DNA of 64,000 nt from Oscillospiraceae bacterium (GCA_017472965.1 JAFUNR010000008.1:1-64000), one strand, 5' to 3'; shown: positions 16,799 through 25,799, numbered from the stretch's first letter. The notes: a model not told the origin generated them from the letters alone. Numbers and translations are program-made.

Positions 16799-17893
16799 AT
16801 GGGGAAGCAGAAAACAGCGCGGCTTGCAAAGCTGCCGGTGGATTATCAGAGGCTGGGTCTCAAAAAGGAGATCGCCCTTTGGGAGGACGGCCACCGCTCC
16901 AACGGTAAGTTTGGCGAATATGAGTGGTGGTATTTTGACGGCAGAATGGACGACGGCAGCAGTCTGGTTATCAATTTTTACACCCAGCCCGTGACTGCAG
17001 CGCTGCCTTTTTACCGCCCAAGTATGACCCTGTCCCTGACCCATGATGGACAGCACATTCAGGATAATAAAGAATTCAAGCTGAAGGAATGCTCGTTTTC
17101 CCGGGAAAAATGCGATATCAGGCTGGGCAACAGTTACTTCAGGGGCAATCTGCACACCTATGAGATCCATTACGAGACCGACCGGGTGCAGGCGGATGTC
17201 AGACTGACCTCCAGCGCATCGCCCTGGCGGCCGGAAACGGGGCATTTTCTCTTTGAGGATAAGCATGTGTTTGCCTGGCTGCCCTCCGTCCCGGAAGGCA
17301 GAGCGGAAGCGACCGTGACGGTGGACGGAAAAACCATGACCTTCACCGGTACCGGCTACCACGATCATAACTGGGGCAATATCGGTATGTTCTGGGTTAT
17401 GCACCACTGGTACTGGGGCCGGGCAAAGATCGGCGATTATCAGGTGATCTCCAGCTACATCACGGCTCGTAAGAAGTACGGCTATGAGCATTTCCCGGTG
17501 TTCCTGCTTTCCCAAAATGGCGAAAAGCTGGGCGATGATCCCCGGTATCTGACGTATACACAGGCAGAGCCGGAGTTTGATCCCATTACCCAAAAGCATT
17601 ACCACAGGAAGCTGGTCTATGACTACAACGATGGTGTCCGGCACTACCGCATCACCTATGCCGCCGAAAAGATCATCGAGACCTTTGTCGTGGCAGATGC
17701 CAAGACAAGCGTTCAGGCAAAGTCCAATCCGGTGCTGAACTGGATCGTAAAAACCGCCGGTTTGGCGCCCAGCTACATCCGCATGATCGGCACCGTCACA
17801 TTGGACCGGTTTGCAGAGGAGAAAGTCATCGAGCATGTCGAAGCCCCCGGACTGTGGGAGCAGATGCACTTCGGTCTGGATGAGGATGTATAA
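16799..17893 (+). CDS. AttH/CrtC-like lipocalin-type protein
   Basis: A 364-residue soluble protein with the hallmarks of the AttH/hydroxyneurosporene-synthase (CrtC) family: EWWYFDG near residue 40, and later GTGYHDHNWG followed by HHWYWGRA. The fold is two lipocalin-like barrels. Some members hydrate carotenoids or act as fungal Diels-Alderases, but most bacterial ones are uncharacterised, so the substrate is unknown. ATG 16799 follows AAGGAG; the upstream in-frame codons run back into the GDSL gene. Being downstream of two GDSL genes suggests co-transcription. A bidirectional terminator follows. Confidence 0.83.
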   Translation: MGKQKTARLAKLPVDYQRLGLKKEIALWEDGHRSNGKFGEYEWWYFDGRMDDGSSLVINFYTQPVTAALPFYRPSMTLSLTHDGQHIQDNKEFKLKECSFSREKCDIRLGNSYFRGNLHTYEIHYETDRVQADVRLTSSASPWRPETGHFLFEDKHVFAWLPSVPEGRAEATVTVDGKTMTFTGTGYHDHNWGNIGMFWVMHHWYWGRAKIGDYQVISSYITARKKYGYEHFPVFLLSQNGEKLGDDPRYLTYTQAEPEFDPITQKHYHRKLVYDYNDGVRHYRITYAAEKIIETFVVADAKTSVQAKSNPVLNWIVKTAGLAPSYIRMIGTVTLDRFAEEKVIEHVEAPGLWEQMHFGLDEDV

Positions 17894-17960
17894 ATAACAA
17901 GACCCGGGATCGGTTCACATTTCTGGACTATTCCCCGAAAAACAGACGGTGAAATAAAAT

Positions 17961-17999
17961 ACCTCCTGATGCGGAACGGAAAGCGCATCAGGAGGTGTT
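17961..17999. terminator. Bidirectional terminator between convergent genes
   Basis: ACCTCCTGATGCG (17961-17973) and CGCATCAGGAGGT (17983-17995) are exact reverse complements with a 9-nt loop. T-runs flank both sides when each strand is read outward. Confidence 0.88.
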
Positions 18000-18034
18000 T
18001 TCGTATGGCGGGACGATACAGCGGCAAAAAACTG

Positions 18035-18382
18035 TCAGGCGTAGACGATGACGGCGCAGAGCTCTACGGTCTCCTCGCCCTTGTTGGCAATGGCGTGACC
18101 GGTGCCCGCAGGGCAAAGCATAACATCGCCGGCGCTGACGGCATACTCGGTGCCGTTATCGTTGTAAAGGGCTTCGCCTTTCATCAGATAGAACAGCTCG
18201 CTGTCCTTCTCATGTACATGGTAACCGATGCTGCAGCCGGGCTTCAGCGTGATGTTGGCAAACAGGCGGCCCTTATTGTACAGCTCCTCGGGACCGGCAA
18301 AGCTGGTGAGCTCCACGGTGCCGTCACCGCCGCGCATATTTTCACGGTACTCTTTTTTGCATTCTGCGGCTTTTTTGATCAT
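18035..18382 (-). CDS. Single-domain cupin protein
   Basis: A 115-residue cupin. Motif 1 is GYHVHEKDSELFYLMKGE, giving the HxH-x-E metal ligands, and motif 2 is CPAGTGHAI with the fourth ligand His. It is close to small cupins that bind sugars or small metabolites or act as isomerases; the substrate is not evident. It stands alone, with its own promoter at 18412-18441 on the minus strand and an AAGGAGGG ribosome site. It diverges from the alcohol dehydrogenase operon. Confidence 0.9.
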   Translation of the reverse strand: MIKKAAECKKEYRENMRGGDGTVELTSFAGPEELYNKGRLFANITLKPGCSIGYHVHEKDSELFYLMKGEALYNDNGTEYAVSAGDVMLCPAGTGHAIANKGEETVELCAVIVYA

Positions 18383-18411
18383 GTTGATTCCCTCCTTATC
18401 TGTTTAATGCC

Positions 18412-18441
18412 ATTATAGCACCTTGCGGTACAGGAAAACAA
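18412..18441 (-). promoter_or_regulatory. Promoter for the cupin gene
   Basis: On the minus strand, TTGTTT (18436-18441), an 18-nt spacer and TATAAT (18412-18417). Confidence 0.65.
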
Positions 18442-18466
18442 GAACTTTTTCTTTGTATCAAACAGG

Positions 18467-18495
18467 TTGTGGAAAAAGAAAAAGTATGCTATGAT
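18467..18495 (+). promoter_or_regulatory. Promoter for the alcohol dehydrogenase operon
   Basis: TTGTGG (18467-18472), a 17-nt spacer and TATGAT (18490-18495), 29 bp before the ATG at 18525; AAGGAGG lies between. Confidence 0.7.
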
Positions 18496-18524
18496 TTTGA
18501 TTAGAAACAAAAGGAGGATCGCAT

Positions 18525-19640
18525 ATGCTTCTGAATTCTTATATGCCTGTCAAACTGATGACCGGTGCAGGCTGTGTACGCGCCGGTGCAAAGGAAATTG
18601 CAAAGCTGGGCAGTGTATGCCTGATCGTGACCGATAAGGTTGCCGCAAAGGTCAGCGGCGCATTGCAGGATGTCACCGATACGCTGGAGCTCAACGGCCA
18701 GAAATGGGTGCTGTATGATGAGGTGAGCCCAAATCCGAAGCTTACCGAGTGTGTGGCAGCGGCGGAGAAGGCATCGGCGGGCGGTGCGGAGTTCATTGTG
18801 GGCATCGGCGGCGGCTCCGCACTGGATGCAGCCAAGTGCATTGCTGTTCTGGCGGCGAATCCCGGTATGACACAGGCACAGCTTTACGCCTTTGACTGGG
18901 CAAATGCGCCCCTGAAAATCGTTGCGGTGGGTACTACTGCCGGCACGGGCAGCGAGGTGACGAAGGTTTCCGTTATCACGACACCGGACGGACGTAAAAA
19001 GAGCTTCCACCACGAAGCGATTTTTCCGGCACTTTCCCTCGGTGACCCGCGGTATACCATGTCGCTGCCGCCCATGGTGACCCGCGCCACGGCGGTGGAT
19101 GTGCTGGCACACTGTGCAGAAAGCTTTTTCAGCCGTTCGGCAAATCACATCTCACAATGCTATGCGGTGGAGGGCATCCGTCTGCTGCTGCCCGTGTTCC
19201 GCGCAATGGCGGAGAACGGCTGCGAAGAGCTGGACTACGATACCCGCGAAAAGCTGTACTGCGCCTCCATTTACGGTGGTCTTGCCATCAATGTGACCGG
19301 TACCTGCTTTCCGCATACCATGGGCTATCTGCTCACGGAAGCGTTCGGTATTCCGCACGGCACTGCCTGTGCGGTATTCCAGCAGGACTTCTATACTTAC
19401 AACAGGACTGTGGCGCCGGAGCTTGCCGCACAGTATCTGGAGCGGATCGGCTGCAGCGAACAGGAGTATTTTGATCTGCTGGAAAAGCTCACGCCGCCCT
19501 GCGAGATCACCATGACGGAAGAGCTGATCGCCGCCTCCCACAGCCGGTGGGTCAACAACGGCAGTATCGCAAAGTGCCGGGGTGAATTCACCGCCGACAT
19601 GGCCGATGATATCCTGCGGCGCAAATTTCTTGCCGGATAA
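18525..19640 (+). CDS. Iron-containing alcohol dehydrogenase
   Basis: A 371-residue group III (Fe-ADH) dehydrogenase. It has GIGGGSALDAAK for NAD(P) binding, TTAGTGSEVT, and the metal-site segments DVLAHCAES and CFPHTMGYLLTEAFGIPHG with the conserved His ligands. Such enzymes interconvert alcohols and aldehydes, for example propanediol, butanol or 4-hydroxybutyrate. The next two genes, an acetate-kinase-like protein and a D-2-hydroxyacid dehydrogenase, run in the same direction with short gaps. Together they suggest a small fermentation pathway handling a hydroxyacid and its phosphate. The substrate cannot be read from the sequence. Confidence 0.93.
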   Translation: MLLNSYMPVKLMTGAGCVRAGAKEIAKLGSVCLIVTDKVAAKVSGALQDVTDTLELNGQKWVLYDEVSPNPKLTECVAAAEKASAGGAEFIVGIGGGSALDAAKCIAVLAANPGMTQAQLYAFDWANAPLKIVAVGTTAGTGSEVTKVSVITTPDGRKKSFHHEAIFPALSLGDPRYTMSLPPMVTRATAVDVLAHCAESFFSRSANHISQCYAVEGIRLLLPVFRAMAENGCEELDYDTREKLYCASIYGGLAINVTGTCFPHTMGYLLTEAFGIPHGTACAVFQQDFYTYNRTVAPELAAQYLERIGCSEQEYFDLLEKLTPPCEITMTEELIAASHSRWVNNGSIAKCRGEFTADMADDILRRKFLAG

Positions 19641-19700
19641 GCCATACTATCATTTATCCGAAGGTACAGCCGTATACGGACGGGGAAAGGGAGACGGTGT

Positions 19701-20885
19701 ATGAATGTTCTGGTTTGCAATGCGGGAAGTACATCTTTGAAATTCAAGCTGCTGGCGATGCCGGAGGAGGAAACGCTTGCAGTCTGCAAGATCGAGCGGA
19801 TCTGCAGCGGCGGTGATTCTGTTTTTCAGTACACAAATCCGAAAACCGGAAAAGCATGGAAGCAAAGCGGTATGGCGATCGAAAGCTATTCGTCCGGCAT
19901 CCGGCTGTTTCTGGAATATCTTACCGACAGCGAATACGGTGCGCTGCAGGATGCTGCGCAGATCGACCGTGTCGGCTTCAAAACGGTGCTTTCCAAAGGC
20001 TTCAGTGGTGATTTTGAACTGACGGAGGAAGTGCTGCAGGGTATGCGGGATTGGCTTCCCATCGCCAGAGTGCACAATGGCGCTTATCTGGAAGCCATTG
20101 CCGCCATGCGCGAAGTGCTGCCGGATACCTGCTTTGTGGGGGCGTTTGAAACCGCATTCCACAGCACCATACCGCTGCAGCAGCGCATCTTCGGCGTCCC
20201 TTACGAATGGTACGAAAAATACGGGCTGCAGCGCATGGGTTACCATGGCGCATCGCACAGCTATATTGCAGATTGTCTGAATGCGCTCCATCCGCAGGGC
20301 TATAAGGCGATCTCCTGCCATCTGGGCGGCAGCTGCTCGGTCTGTGCCATCGAAAACGGAAAAAGCATGGACACCAGCTTTGGCTTTTCGCTGCAATCGG
20401 GTGTGCTCCATGCCGCCCGCGCCGGAGATGTGGATTGCGATGTGTTCGCCTTTTTGAAAGCGCAGGGCGTGGCGGAGGAGGAAATTCTGAAGGGTCTGCA
20501 GGAAAAGGGCGGACTGCTGGGTATTTCCGGTGTCAGCTCCGATCTGCGTTATGTGCAGAATGCCATGGATACAAATCCGCGGGCAAAGCTTGCCGTTGAT
20601 GCGTTTGTCGCAGGTGTCATCCGCTACATCGGCGCATTCTATGCAGAGCTGGGCGGTCTGGATGAACTGGTGTTTACCGGTGGAATCGGTGAAAACGCAG
20701 CTCTGATCAGAAAAATGATCTGCGAAAAGCTGCCGCATCTGGGAATTCAGATCTCGGATGAAAGGAATACGGAAAATGCTGCGGTCCTTTCACCGGCGGA
20801 AAGCCGTGTGACGGTGCGGATCATTCCCACCGATGAGGAGCTTTGCGTGGCAAGAAGAACTGCCGCGTGTAAATGCGGAAAATAA
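19701..20885 (+). CDS. Divergent acetate-kinase-family protein
   Basis: The 394-residue product belongs to the acetate kinase/ASKHA family. N7, S10, S12 and K14 (NAGSTSLK), GYHGASH, CHLGGS (His near 207), ARAGDVD, FTGGIGENA and TDEELCVAR match known acetate kinase motifs. However, the RVVHGG block is VGFKTVLSKG, so the substrate-binding Arg is Lys at about 94. The catalytic FDTAFH is FETAFH, so Asp is Glu at about 150. HLGNGAS has become HLGGSCS. These changes point to an altered acyl substrate or reduced activity rather than standard acetate kinase. It lies between alcohol and hydroxyacid dehydrogenase genes, and no phosphotransacetylase gene is nearby. Confidence 0.85.
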   Translation: MNVLVCNAGSTSLKFKLLAMPEEETLAVCKIERICSGGDSVFQYTNPKTGKAWKQSGMAIESYSSGIRLFLEYLTDSEYGALQDAAQIDRVGFKTVLSKGFSGDFELTEEVLQGMRDWLPIARVHNGAYLEAIAAMREVLPDTCFVGAFETAFHSTIPLQQRIFGVPYEWYEKYGLQRMGYHGASHSYIADCLNALHPQGYKAISCHLGGSCSVCAIENGKSMDTSFGFSLQSGVLHAARAGDVDCDVFAFLKAQGVAEEEILKGLQEKGGLLGISGVSSDLRYVQNAMDTNPRAKLAVDAFVAGVIRYIGAFYAELGGLDELVFTGGIGENAALIRKMICEKLPHLGIQISDERNTENAAVLSPAESRVTVRIIPTDEELCVARRTAACKCGK

Positions 20886-20951
20886 GCGGAAAGAAAAAAG
20901 AAACGCTGTGTGAAAAAATGTGCAGCACCGCCGAAAGCGTAAGGGAGAAGC

Positions 20952-21920
20952 ATGATGAAAATCGTTGTTCTGGACGGCTATACGGAAAACCCCGGCGATC
21001 TCAGCTGGGATGCGCTTGCGCAGCTGGGCGAGCTGACGGTCTATGACCGCACCGCTCTTGCGGATGAAGCGGAGGTTATCCGCCGTATCGGCGATGCGGA
21101 GATCGTCATTACAAACAAAACTCCTGTCACAAGGACTGTTCTGGAGGCCTGTCCCGGCGTAAAATATATTGCCGTGCTGGCCACCGGATACAACGTGGTG
21201 GATATTGCCTGTGCAAAAGAGCGGGGGATCCCCGTATCCAATGTGCCGGCGTACGGCACAGCCTCGGTCAGTCAGTTTGCCATTGCATTGCTGCTGGAGG
21301 TCTGTCACCACATCGGACATCACAGCAGGGCTGTGGCCGAAGGCAGATGGCAGCAAAATCCTGATTTCTGCTTCTGGGATCATCCGCTGATCGAGCTGGA
21401 GGGCAAAACCATCGGTATCATCGGTTTTGGCCGGATCGGTCAGGCCACCGGCCGCGTGGCGAAGGCGCTGGGGATGCGGGTGCTGGCTTACGATACGCAC
21501 CAAAGCGATGCCGGCCGTGCCATTGCCGACTATGTGGAGCTGGATACACTGCTGAAAAATGCGGATGTGATCTCGCTGCACTGCAACCTGACGGCGGAAA
21601 ATACCGGTCTGATCAACAAAGAGACCATTGCGAAGATGAAGGACGGCGTGATCCTGATCAACAATGCCCGCGGTCAGCTCGTGGCGGAGCAGGATCTGGC
21701 AGATGCACTGAACAGCGGCAAGGTGGCGGCTGCAGGTCTGGATGTGGTTTCCTCGGAGCCTATCCGCGGCGACAATCCGCTTCTGCGGGCAAAGAACTGT
21801 CTGATCACACCGCACATCTCGTGGGCGCCGAAGGAAAGCCGCCGGCGCATCATGGATTGCACGGTGGAAAATGTGCGCAGCTATCAGGCCGGTTTGCCGC
21901 AGAATGTGGTGAACGGCTGA
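20952..21920 (+). CDS. D-2-hydroxyacid dehydrogenase (glycerate/hydroxypyruvate reductase-like)
   Basis: A 322-residue NAD-dependent D-isomer hydroxyacid dehydrogenase. The Rossmann motif is GIIGFGRIGQA, and the catalytic triad is Arg in NNARGQLV, Glu in VVSSEP and His in TPHISWA. The ISWAPKESRRR ending is typical of the hydroxypyruvate/glycerate reductase branch. Two adjacent ATGs (20952, 20955) follow AAGGGAG. It is last in the operon and is followed by a strong hairpin terminator. It likely reduces the 2-oxoacid partner of the pathway served by the preceding dehydrogenase and kinase. Confidence 0.93.
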   Translation: MMKIVVLDGYTENPGDLSWDALAQLGELTVYDRTALADEAEVIRRIGDAEIVITNKTPVTRTVLEACPGVKYIAVLATGYNVVDIACAKERGIPVSNVPAYGTASVSQFAIALLLEVCHHIGHHSRAVAEGRWQQNPDFCFWDHPLIELEGKTIGIIGFGRIGQATGRVAKALGMRVLAYDTHQSDAGRAIADYVELDTLLKNADVISLHCNLTAENTGLINKETIAKMKDGVILINNARGQLVAEQDLADALNSGKVAAAGLDVVSSEPIRGDNPLLRAKNCLITPHISWAPKESRRRIMDCTVENVRSYQAGLPQNVVNG

Positions 21921-22033
21921 CCGCAGGAATCGGTGAGCCTTTCCCTCTAAGCACTCTTTTACGGCGGTGTTCGGGATGGAATGGAGAGGAGCCCGATACG
22001 GTTGGAAAAAGGAAAAGGTTCAGCTGTCTGTGA

Positions 22034-22086
22034 AATATGTCCCCTCTTTGCCGGGTGACCGGTAAAGAGGGGACATATTATTTTGA
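22034..22086. terminator. Strong bidirectional terminator
   Basis: Near-perfect 21-bp arms (22034-22054 and 22059-22079, one wobble) around a GTGA loop, with T/A-rich flanks. It separates the dehydrogenase operon from the convergent ATPase gene. Confidence 0.92.
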
Positions 22087-22121
22087 CGGTATTTTTTTGA
22101 AATCTGTTTTTCGTTCCCTGT

Positions 22122-24497
22122 TCAGAACCGGATGAGATTGCCTTCCAGCATAGCCGGGTATTCCTCTTTGCAGGTGAGGAAGATGACCTGATGCCTTTCG
22201 GCGCACGCCCGGAGCAGCCGGCAGGACTGCGCTGTGCGCTGTGCATCCATATCGGTAAACGGATCGTCAAGAACGATGACACCGCCGCCCTCCGGGAAAA
22301 GATGGTCGAGCACGGCAAGGCGGAACGCAAGGGATACGGTATCCTTGGTTCCTTCCGAAAGCTTACCGTAATCCAGCAAACTGTTTGCGCTGTAGATACG
22401 CATATTCAGCTTGTCGGCCTCCGGAAACTCGGAGGAAACCGTCCCGCCGGAGATCAGTTCAAGATACCGGGCAAAGTGTACGGCGATATCCCACATCGGA
22501 TTTTCACCGATACTTTCCTTCTGTGCGCGGAATACCTCGGCGATATGCAGCCAGTGATCCAGCAGGGATCTTGTCTCTTCAAAAGCGGTTTCGGCTTTTA
22601 TCACCGTCTCGCGGCAGGCTTCCGGATGCGTTTCCTTATAGGTATCCAGCCGGCTGGCGGCAGCGGTTTTTCCGGTGAGCGCCGCTTCGCGGAGGGCTTG
22701 CAGATGCTTCAATTCGCTTTGCAGAGCTTCCAGATGTGCCTCCGGGTCGGCAATATTCCGATATTCCGCAGGGATATCCGCGGCATCGCCGACGGAGGCT
22801 TTTGCTTTCTCCAATTCCGCACTCAGATCAAATGCTTTCGCTTTCAGATCATTGACACTGCCGTACTCTGCGGCATAGCCATCGGCCACCGCTTCGGCGC
22901 GGGCGATAAATGCAGCAAGCTCCATACCACCGCAAACCGCAGGGATATCGCGCTCGATCTCCTCTTTTGTCCGTTCTGCAGGGCCGATATTCCGGTAAAG
23001 CTCTTCCAGCTGCTCCGTGGATACCGTGCCCAGCGCTCTGGCGATCCTGGCGGTGACACCTTCGATTTTCGTTCTGGCTTCCTCGATCCTTTGCGCATAT
23101 GCTTCCAATGCATCCGGTGTTTCGGTTTTGTATTTTTCCAAAACAGCTGCAACAGCCGCTTTTCGCTGTGCGATCTGGCTTTCGACCGCCGTCACGTCCA
23201 CATCTGCCGGAGAAAGCTGCATCTCCATCACACCGGGGACTGTGATTTTTACCGCTTCGGTGATGGCTGCCGTGTTTGCCGAAAGCTCCACCGGTTTTCC
23301 CGTTCGCAGCGAAACGATTTGTATTTCTCTGCCGTCCAGCATACGGATGGCCGCATTCAGATTCATACCGCAGAGCTTATTCTCCAGCTGGGCGATCTCC
23401 CGCTGCAGCTTTCTGACCCGCAGAAGCTCTGCGCCTTCGGGCTGCGGCAGCAGTGCGGCGGCGTGATCGGCATCGGAAAGCTCCGCGCGGACTTTCTGCA
23501 CATAATTCCATGCATCCAGCACGCTGCGATCGCTTTTTTCTTTTTTCAGAAGTCTGGCTTTTTCCAGTTTCTGGAGCAGAACGGGCCATCTGGAAAGCAC
23601 TTCTGTGATTTTCTGCAATTCCGCTTCGAGCCGTGCGATCGTCTTTTTTCGCTCGCTTTGCACAGCAAGGCGGTTTGCAAAGGCGCCGAACCGGCTGCAT
23701 TCCTCCTCTGCCTTGCACACCGCGGTATCGCTGTGCAGATAAATGCCGGCGGTGCGGTCGACTTCGCGTTCCAGCTGTTCGATCTCATCCAGTGCTGTCC
23801 GGGCATCCTCCAGCGCGTAATAATCCTTCAGGATCTCACCAAGACCTGTTGACCAGCGTCCTGCTTTGCGCACAGGCGCTTTGCGTTCATGATCCCAGTG
23901 CTTGCCGGCGATCTGTTCGATTTTTGTGGCAATGGCCTGTTCGATGGAATCCACGGAAAGACCGTCGCTTTCCGCAAAAGCCTGCGATACGGCATCGGCA
24001 AGCTCCTGCTTGGCATCCGTTTTTTTCGATGCATCCAGAATGGTCTGCAGCGCCGCGTCCGTGTTGCGCTGGGAGGAAAAGAGCATATCGGTATAAACGC
24101 CCTCGCCGTAAACGAGGAGCTCTTTTAAAACCCGGTCGATGGTGCTCTGGTCACGGAGTATGCCGTCCGGTGTGGAAAGCGTGCAGCGGGCATCCGCGCC
24201 CCACTCCTTGGAAAGGGTATAGGTGCCGGTTTCCGTCTCCAGTGTGATTTTACCGTCGGCAAAGTCGCCGGCGATGCCGCCGTCCTTTTTTGCTCCGGGG
24301 AAATATGCTTCAAAAAACGCTTTGTCGCTGCGGCGATCCAGCTTTGCACTCTGGAACAGCGTGCGGGAAAGCAGGTTTACCAGTGTGCTTTTGCCGCTTT
24401 CATTTTTGCCGCAGATCACATTGAGACCGTCTGCAAAAGCAACGCTGCGGTCACGGATGCCGGCAAACTGTGTGCAGGATATGTTTTTGATCTTCAT
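22122..24497 (-). CDS. SbcC/YhaN-like SMC-type ATPase
   Basis: A 791-residue ABC/SMC-type ATPase. The N-terminal Walker A is GKNESGKST (about 30-38), long coiled-coil regions lie between, and the C-terminus has the signature LSEGTKDTVSLAF with Walker B VIVLDDPFTDMD. This is the RecN/SbcC/Rad50 layout and closest in type to YhaN-like proteins. No CxxC zinc hook is visible. Instead the middle (about 385-435) has a beta-rich stretch, MLDGREIQIVSLRTGKPVEL and beyond, that may be the hinge. It starts 1 nt after the stop of the upstream nuclease gene, the classic SbcD-SbcC order, and should act with it in DNA end processing or repair. Confidence 0.87.
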   Translation of the reverse strand: MKIKNISCTQFAGIRDRSVAFADGLNVICGKNESGKSTLVNLLSRTLFQSAKLDRRSDKAFFEAYFPGAKKDGGIAGDFADGKITLETETGTYTLSKEWGADARCTLSTPDGILRDQSTIDRVLKELLVYGEGVYTDMLFSSQRNTDAALQTILDASKKTDAKQELADAVSQAFAESDGLSVDSIEQAIATKIEQIAGKHWDHERKAPVRKAGRWSTGLGEILKDYYALEDARTALDEIEQLEREVDRTAGIYLHSDTAVCKAEEECSRFGAFANRLAVQSERKKTIARLEAELQKITEVLSRWPVLLQKLEKARLLKKEKSDRSVLDAWNYVQKVRAELSDADHAAALLPQPEGAELLRVRKLQREIAQLENKLCGMNLNAAIRMLDGREIQIVSLRTGKPVELSANTAAITEAVKITVPGVMEMQLSPADVDVTAVESQIAQRKAAVAAVLEKYKTETPDALEAYAQRIEEARTKIEGVTARIARALGTVSTEQLEELYRNIGPAERTKEEIERDIPAVCGGMELAAFIARAEAVADGYAAEYGSVNDLKAKAFDLSAELEKAKASVGDAADIPAEYRNIADPEAHLEALQSELKHLQALREAALTGKTAAASRLDTYKETHPEACRETVIKAETAFEETRSLLDHWLHIAEVFRAQKESIGENPMWDIAVHFARYLELISGGTVSSEFPEADKLNMRIYSANSLLDYGKLSEGTKDTVSLAFRLAVLDHLFPEGGGVIVLDDPFTDMDAQRTAQSCRLLRACAERHQVIFLTCKEEYPAMLEGNLIRF

Positions 24498-24498
24498 C

Positions 24499-25626
24499 TC
24501 ATTTGCCTTCCTTCAGCGATCTCAGCAGCTCGTACGCAAGCTGCGCTTCCTTCGGTTCTGCCAGCAGCGCATTCAGAAATCCGGCGGAAAAAGAGGTCTC
24601 GGGGAATTCCGCTTCGATCAGCTCCCGGGAAATCAGCTTGCTGAGAGCGTAATCGTGATAAGTACCCTCGATAAAGCGTGAAAGTGCGTTCTCAAGGATG
24701 TCGGTCCTTGCCTCGTATTCCTCCGCTGTCACAGCGCCGGTCAGGATCAGCTCCACAACGCTGTTATCGGCAATACCGGCAAGAGCGCTGCCGATGGCGC
24801 TTTCCAGCCCGCCTGCGGTGACCGCAACGCTTTTACGGTAAAAACGCAGGGTGCCGGAAAGCACCTTTTTGGCTCGTACGGACTTATCCGCTGCGATCTC
24901 GACAACAAAACACTGCCCCTCCGTATTGCAGGAAACATCCGTCTGGATATGCGTACCGGCGTTGAAGATCTTTTCGCACGGCGCATACTCTTCCGTCAGA
25001 TTTCGCGGGAACGGCACATGGGTATGGCCGATCAGCCATGCATCCACAGGGATGCTCTCCAGCTCGGAACGCTTCATCAGAAAGTACAGGCCCTCGTTAT
25101 CGATGGTCTCGCCCTCCACCGCGCCGTGGGCAACGCCGATGTGATACCGGTCATCCTGTCCGATCTCCGTCTGTTTGATCCAGTCCAGATTGTTCTGCCC
25201 CGGTGCGGAATGCAGCGAGGTGCACAGCGCCGGATACAGCACGGCGGCTTCGCCGTTTACGGTAATTTCGTAAGGACGGTACTCCGACAGCAGCATGATA
25301 TTGTCGCAGGAGGTCATAAAATCCCGGAAATACTGCCACACCCTTGCATCCTTATCGTAGTGATCGTGGTTGCCGGGAAGCACCGCGACCACGCCCTGAA
25401 AACGCGAAAGGATCTCCAGCAAAAGCCTGACATCCCTTTTGGCAACGCTGCCGGTATTTTCAAAAAGATCGCCCGTGATGATAAACAGGGCGCAGCTTTC
25501 CCGGTTCGCCGTCTCCACCATGCCTTCAAACGCCGTGAGCCTGCTTGAAGCCAGAAGCGCCGCCTGCTCGTGGCTGGCGTATTTCAGCCCGATATGGTTA
25601 TCTCCCGTAACAAAAATGCGCAGCAA
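24499..25626 (-). CDS. SbcD/YhaO-like DNA repair metallophosphoesterase
   Basis: The product is about 375 residues with calcineurin-type motifs in order: GDNHIG, TGDLFENT, LPGNHDHYD, VAHGAVEG and IGHTHVPF. These bind two metals in Mre11/SbcD nucleases. An in-frame ATG at 25770 exists, but it lies in the promoter region of the divergent galactosidase gene and would precede this gene's own promoter. TTG 25626 gives the normal start LRIFVTGDNH and has GGGGTG 5-7 nt upstream. The gene is followed with a 1-nt gap by the SbcC-like ATPase. Confidence 0.87.
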   Translation of the reverse strand: MLRIFVTGDNHIGLKYASHEQAALLASSRLTAFEGMVETANRESCALFIITGDLFENTGSVAKRDVRLLLEILSRFQGVVAVLPGNHDHYDKDARVWQYFRDFMTSCDNIMLLSEYRPYEITVNGEAAVLYPALCTSLHSAPGQNNLDWIKQTEIGQDDRYHIGVAHGAVEGETIDNEGLYFLMKRSELESIPVDAWLIGHTHVPFPRNLTEEYAPCEKIFNAGTHIQTDVSCNTEGQCFVVEIAADKSVRAKKVLSGTLRFYRKSVAVTAGGLESAIGSALAGIADNSVVELILTGAVTAEEYEARTDILENALSRFIEGTYHDYALSKLISRELIEAEFPETSFSAGFLNALLAEPKEAQLAYELLRSLKEGK

Positions 25627-25659
25627 TGCAAACACCCCAATACCTGTTTTAATGGTTTC

Positions 25660-25688
25660 ATTGTAGCATAAACCGGTTTTCGATGCAA
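25660..25688 (-). promoter_or_regulatory. Promoter of the SbcDC-like operon
   Basis: On the minus strand, TTGCAT (25683-25688), a 17-nt spacer and TACAAT (25660-25665) preceded by an extended -10 TATGC. It supports the TTG 25626 start. Confidence 0.7.
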
Positions 25689-25724
25689 CCGGATGCCGAG
25701 GGATGAAAGGAAGGCCGCAGAGAA

Positions 25725-25753
25725 TTGACAGAACTCCTGCCGCGTGGTATGAT
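25725..25753 (+). promoter_or_regulatory. Consensus promoter of the beta-galactosidase gene
   Basis: TTGACA (25725-25730), a 17-nt spacer and TATGAT (25748-25753), 46 bp before the ATG, with AAGGAG between. Confidence 0.85.
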
Positions 25754-25799
25754 GCTGACAGAACCATCACCGGCCGCCGCTGGATAAGGAGAGTTTGCT

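Noticed and set aside
22191..23852. Plus-strand open frame opposite the SbcC-like gene
   Set aside because: Shadow of the ATPase gene; Phe/Arg/Cys-rich and without motifs.
25627..25770. Upstream extension of the SbcD-like gene to ATG 25770
   Set aside because: The extension would include its own promoter (25660-25688) and part of the divergent galactosidase promoter. TTG 25626 fits the family N-terminus and ribosome site.
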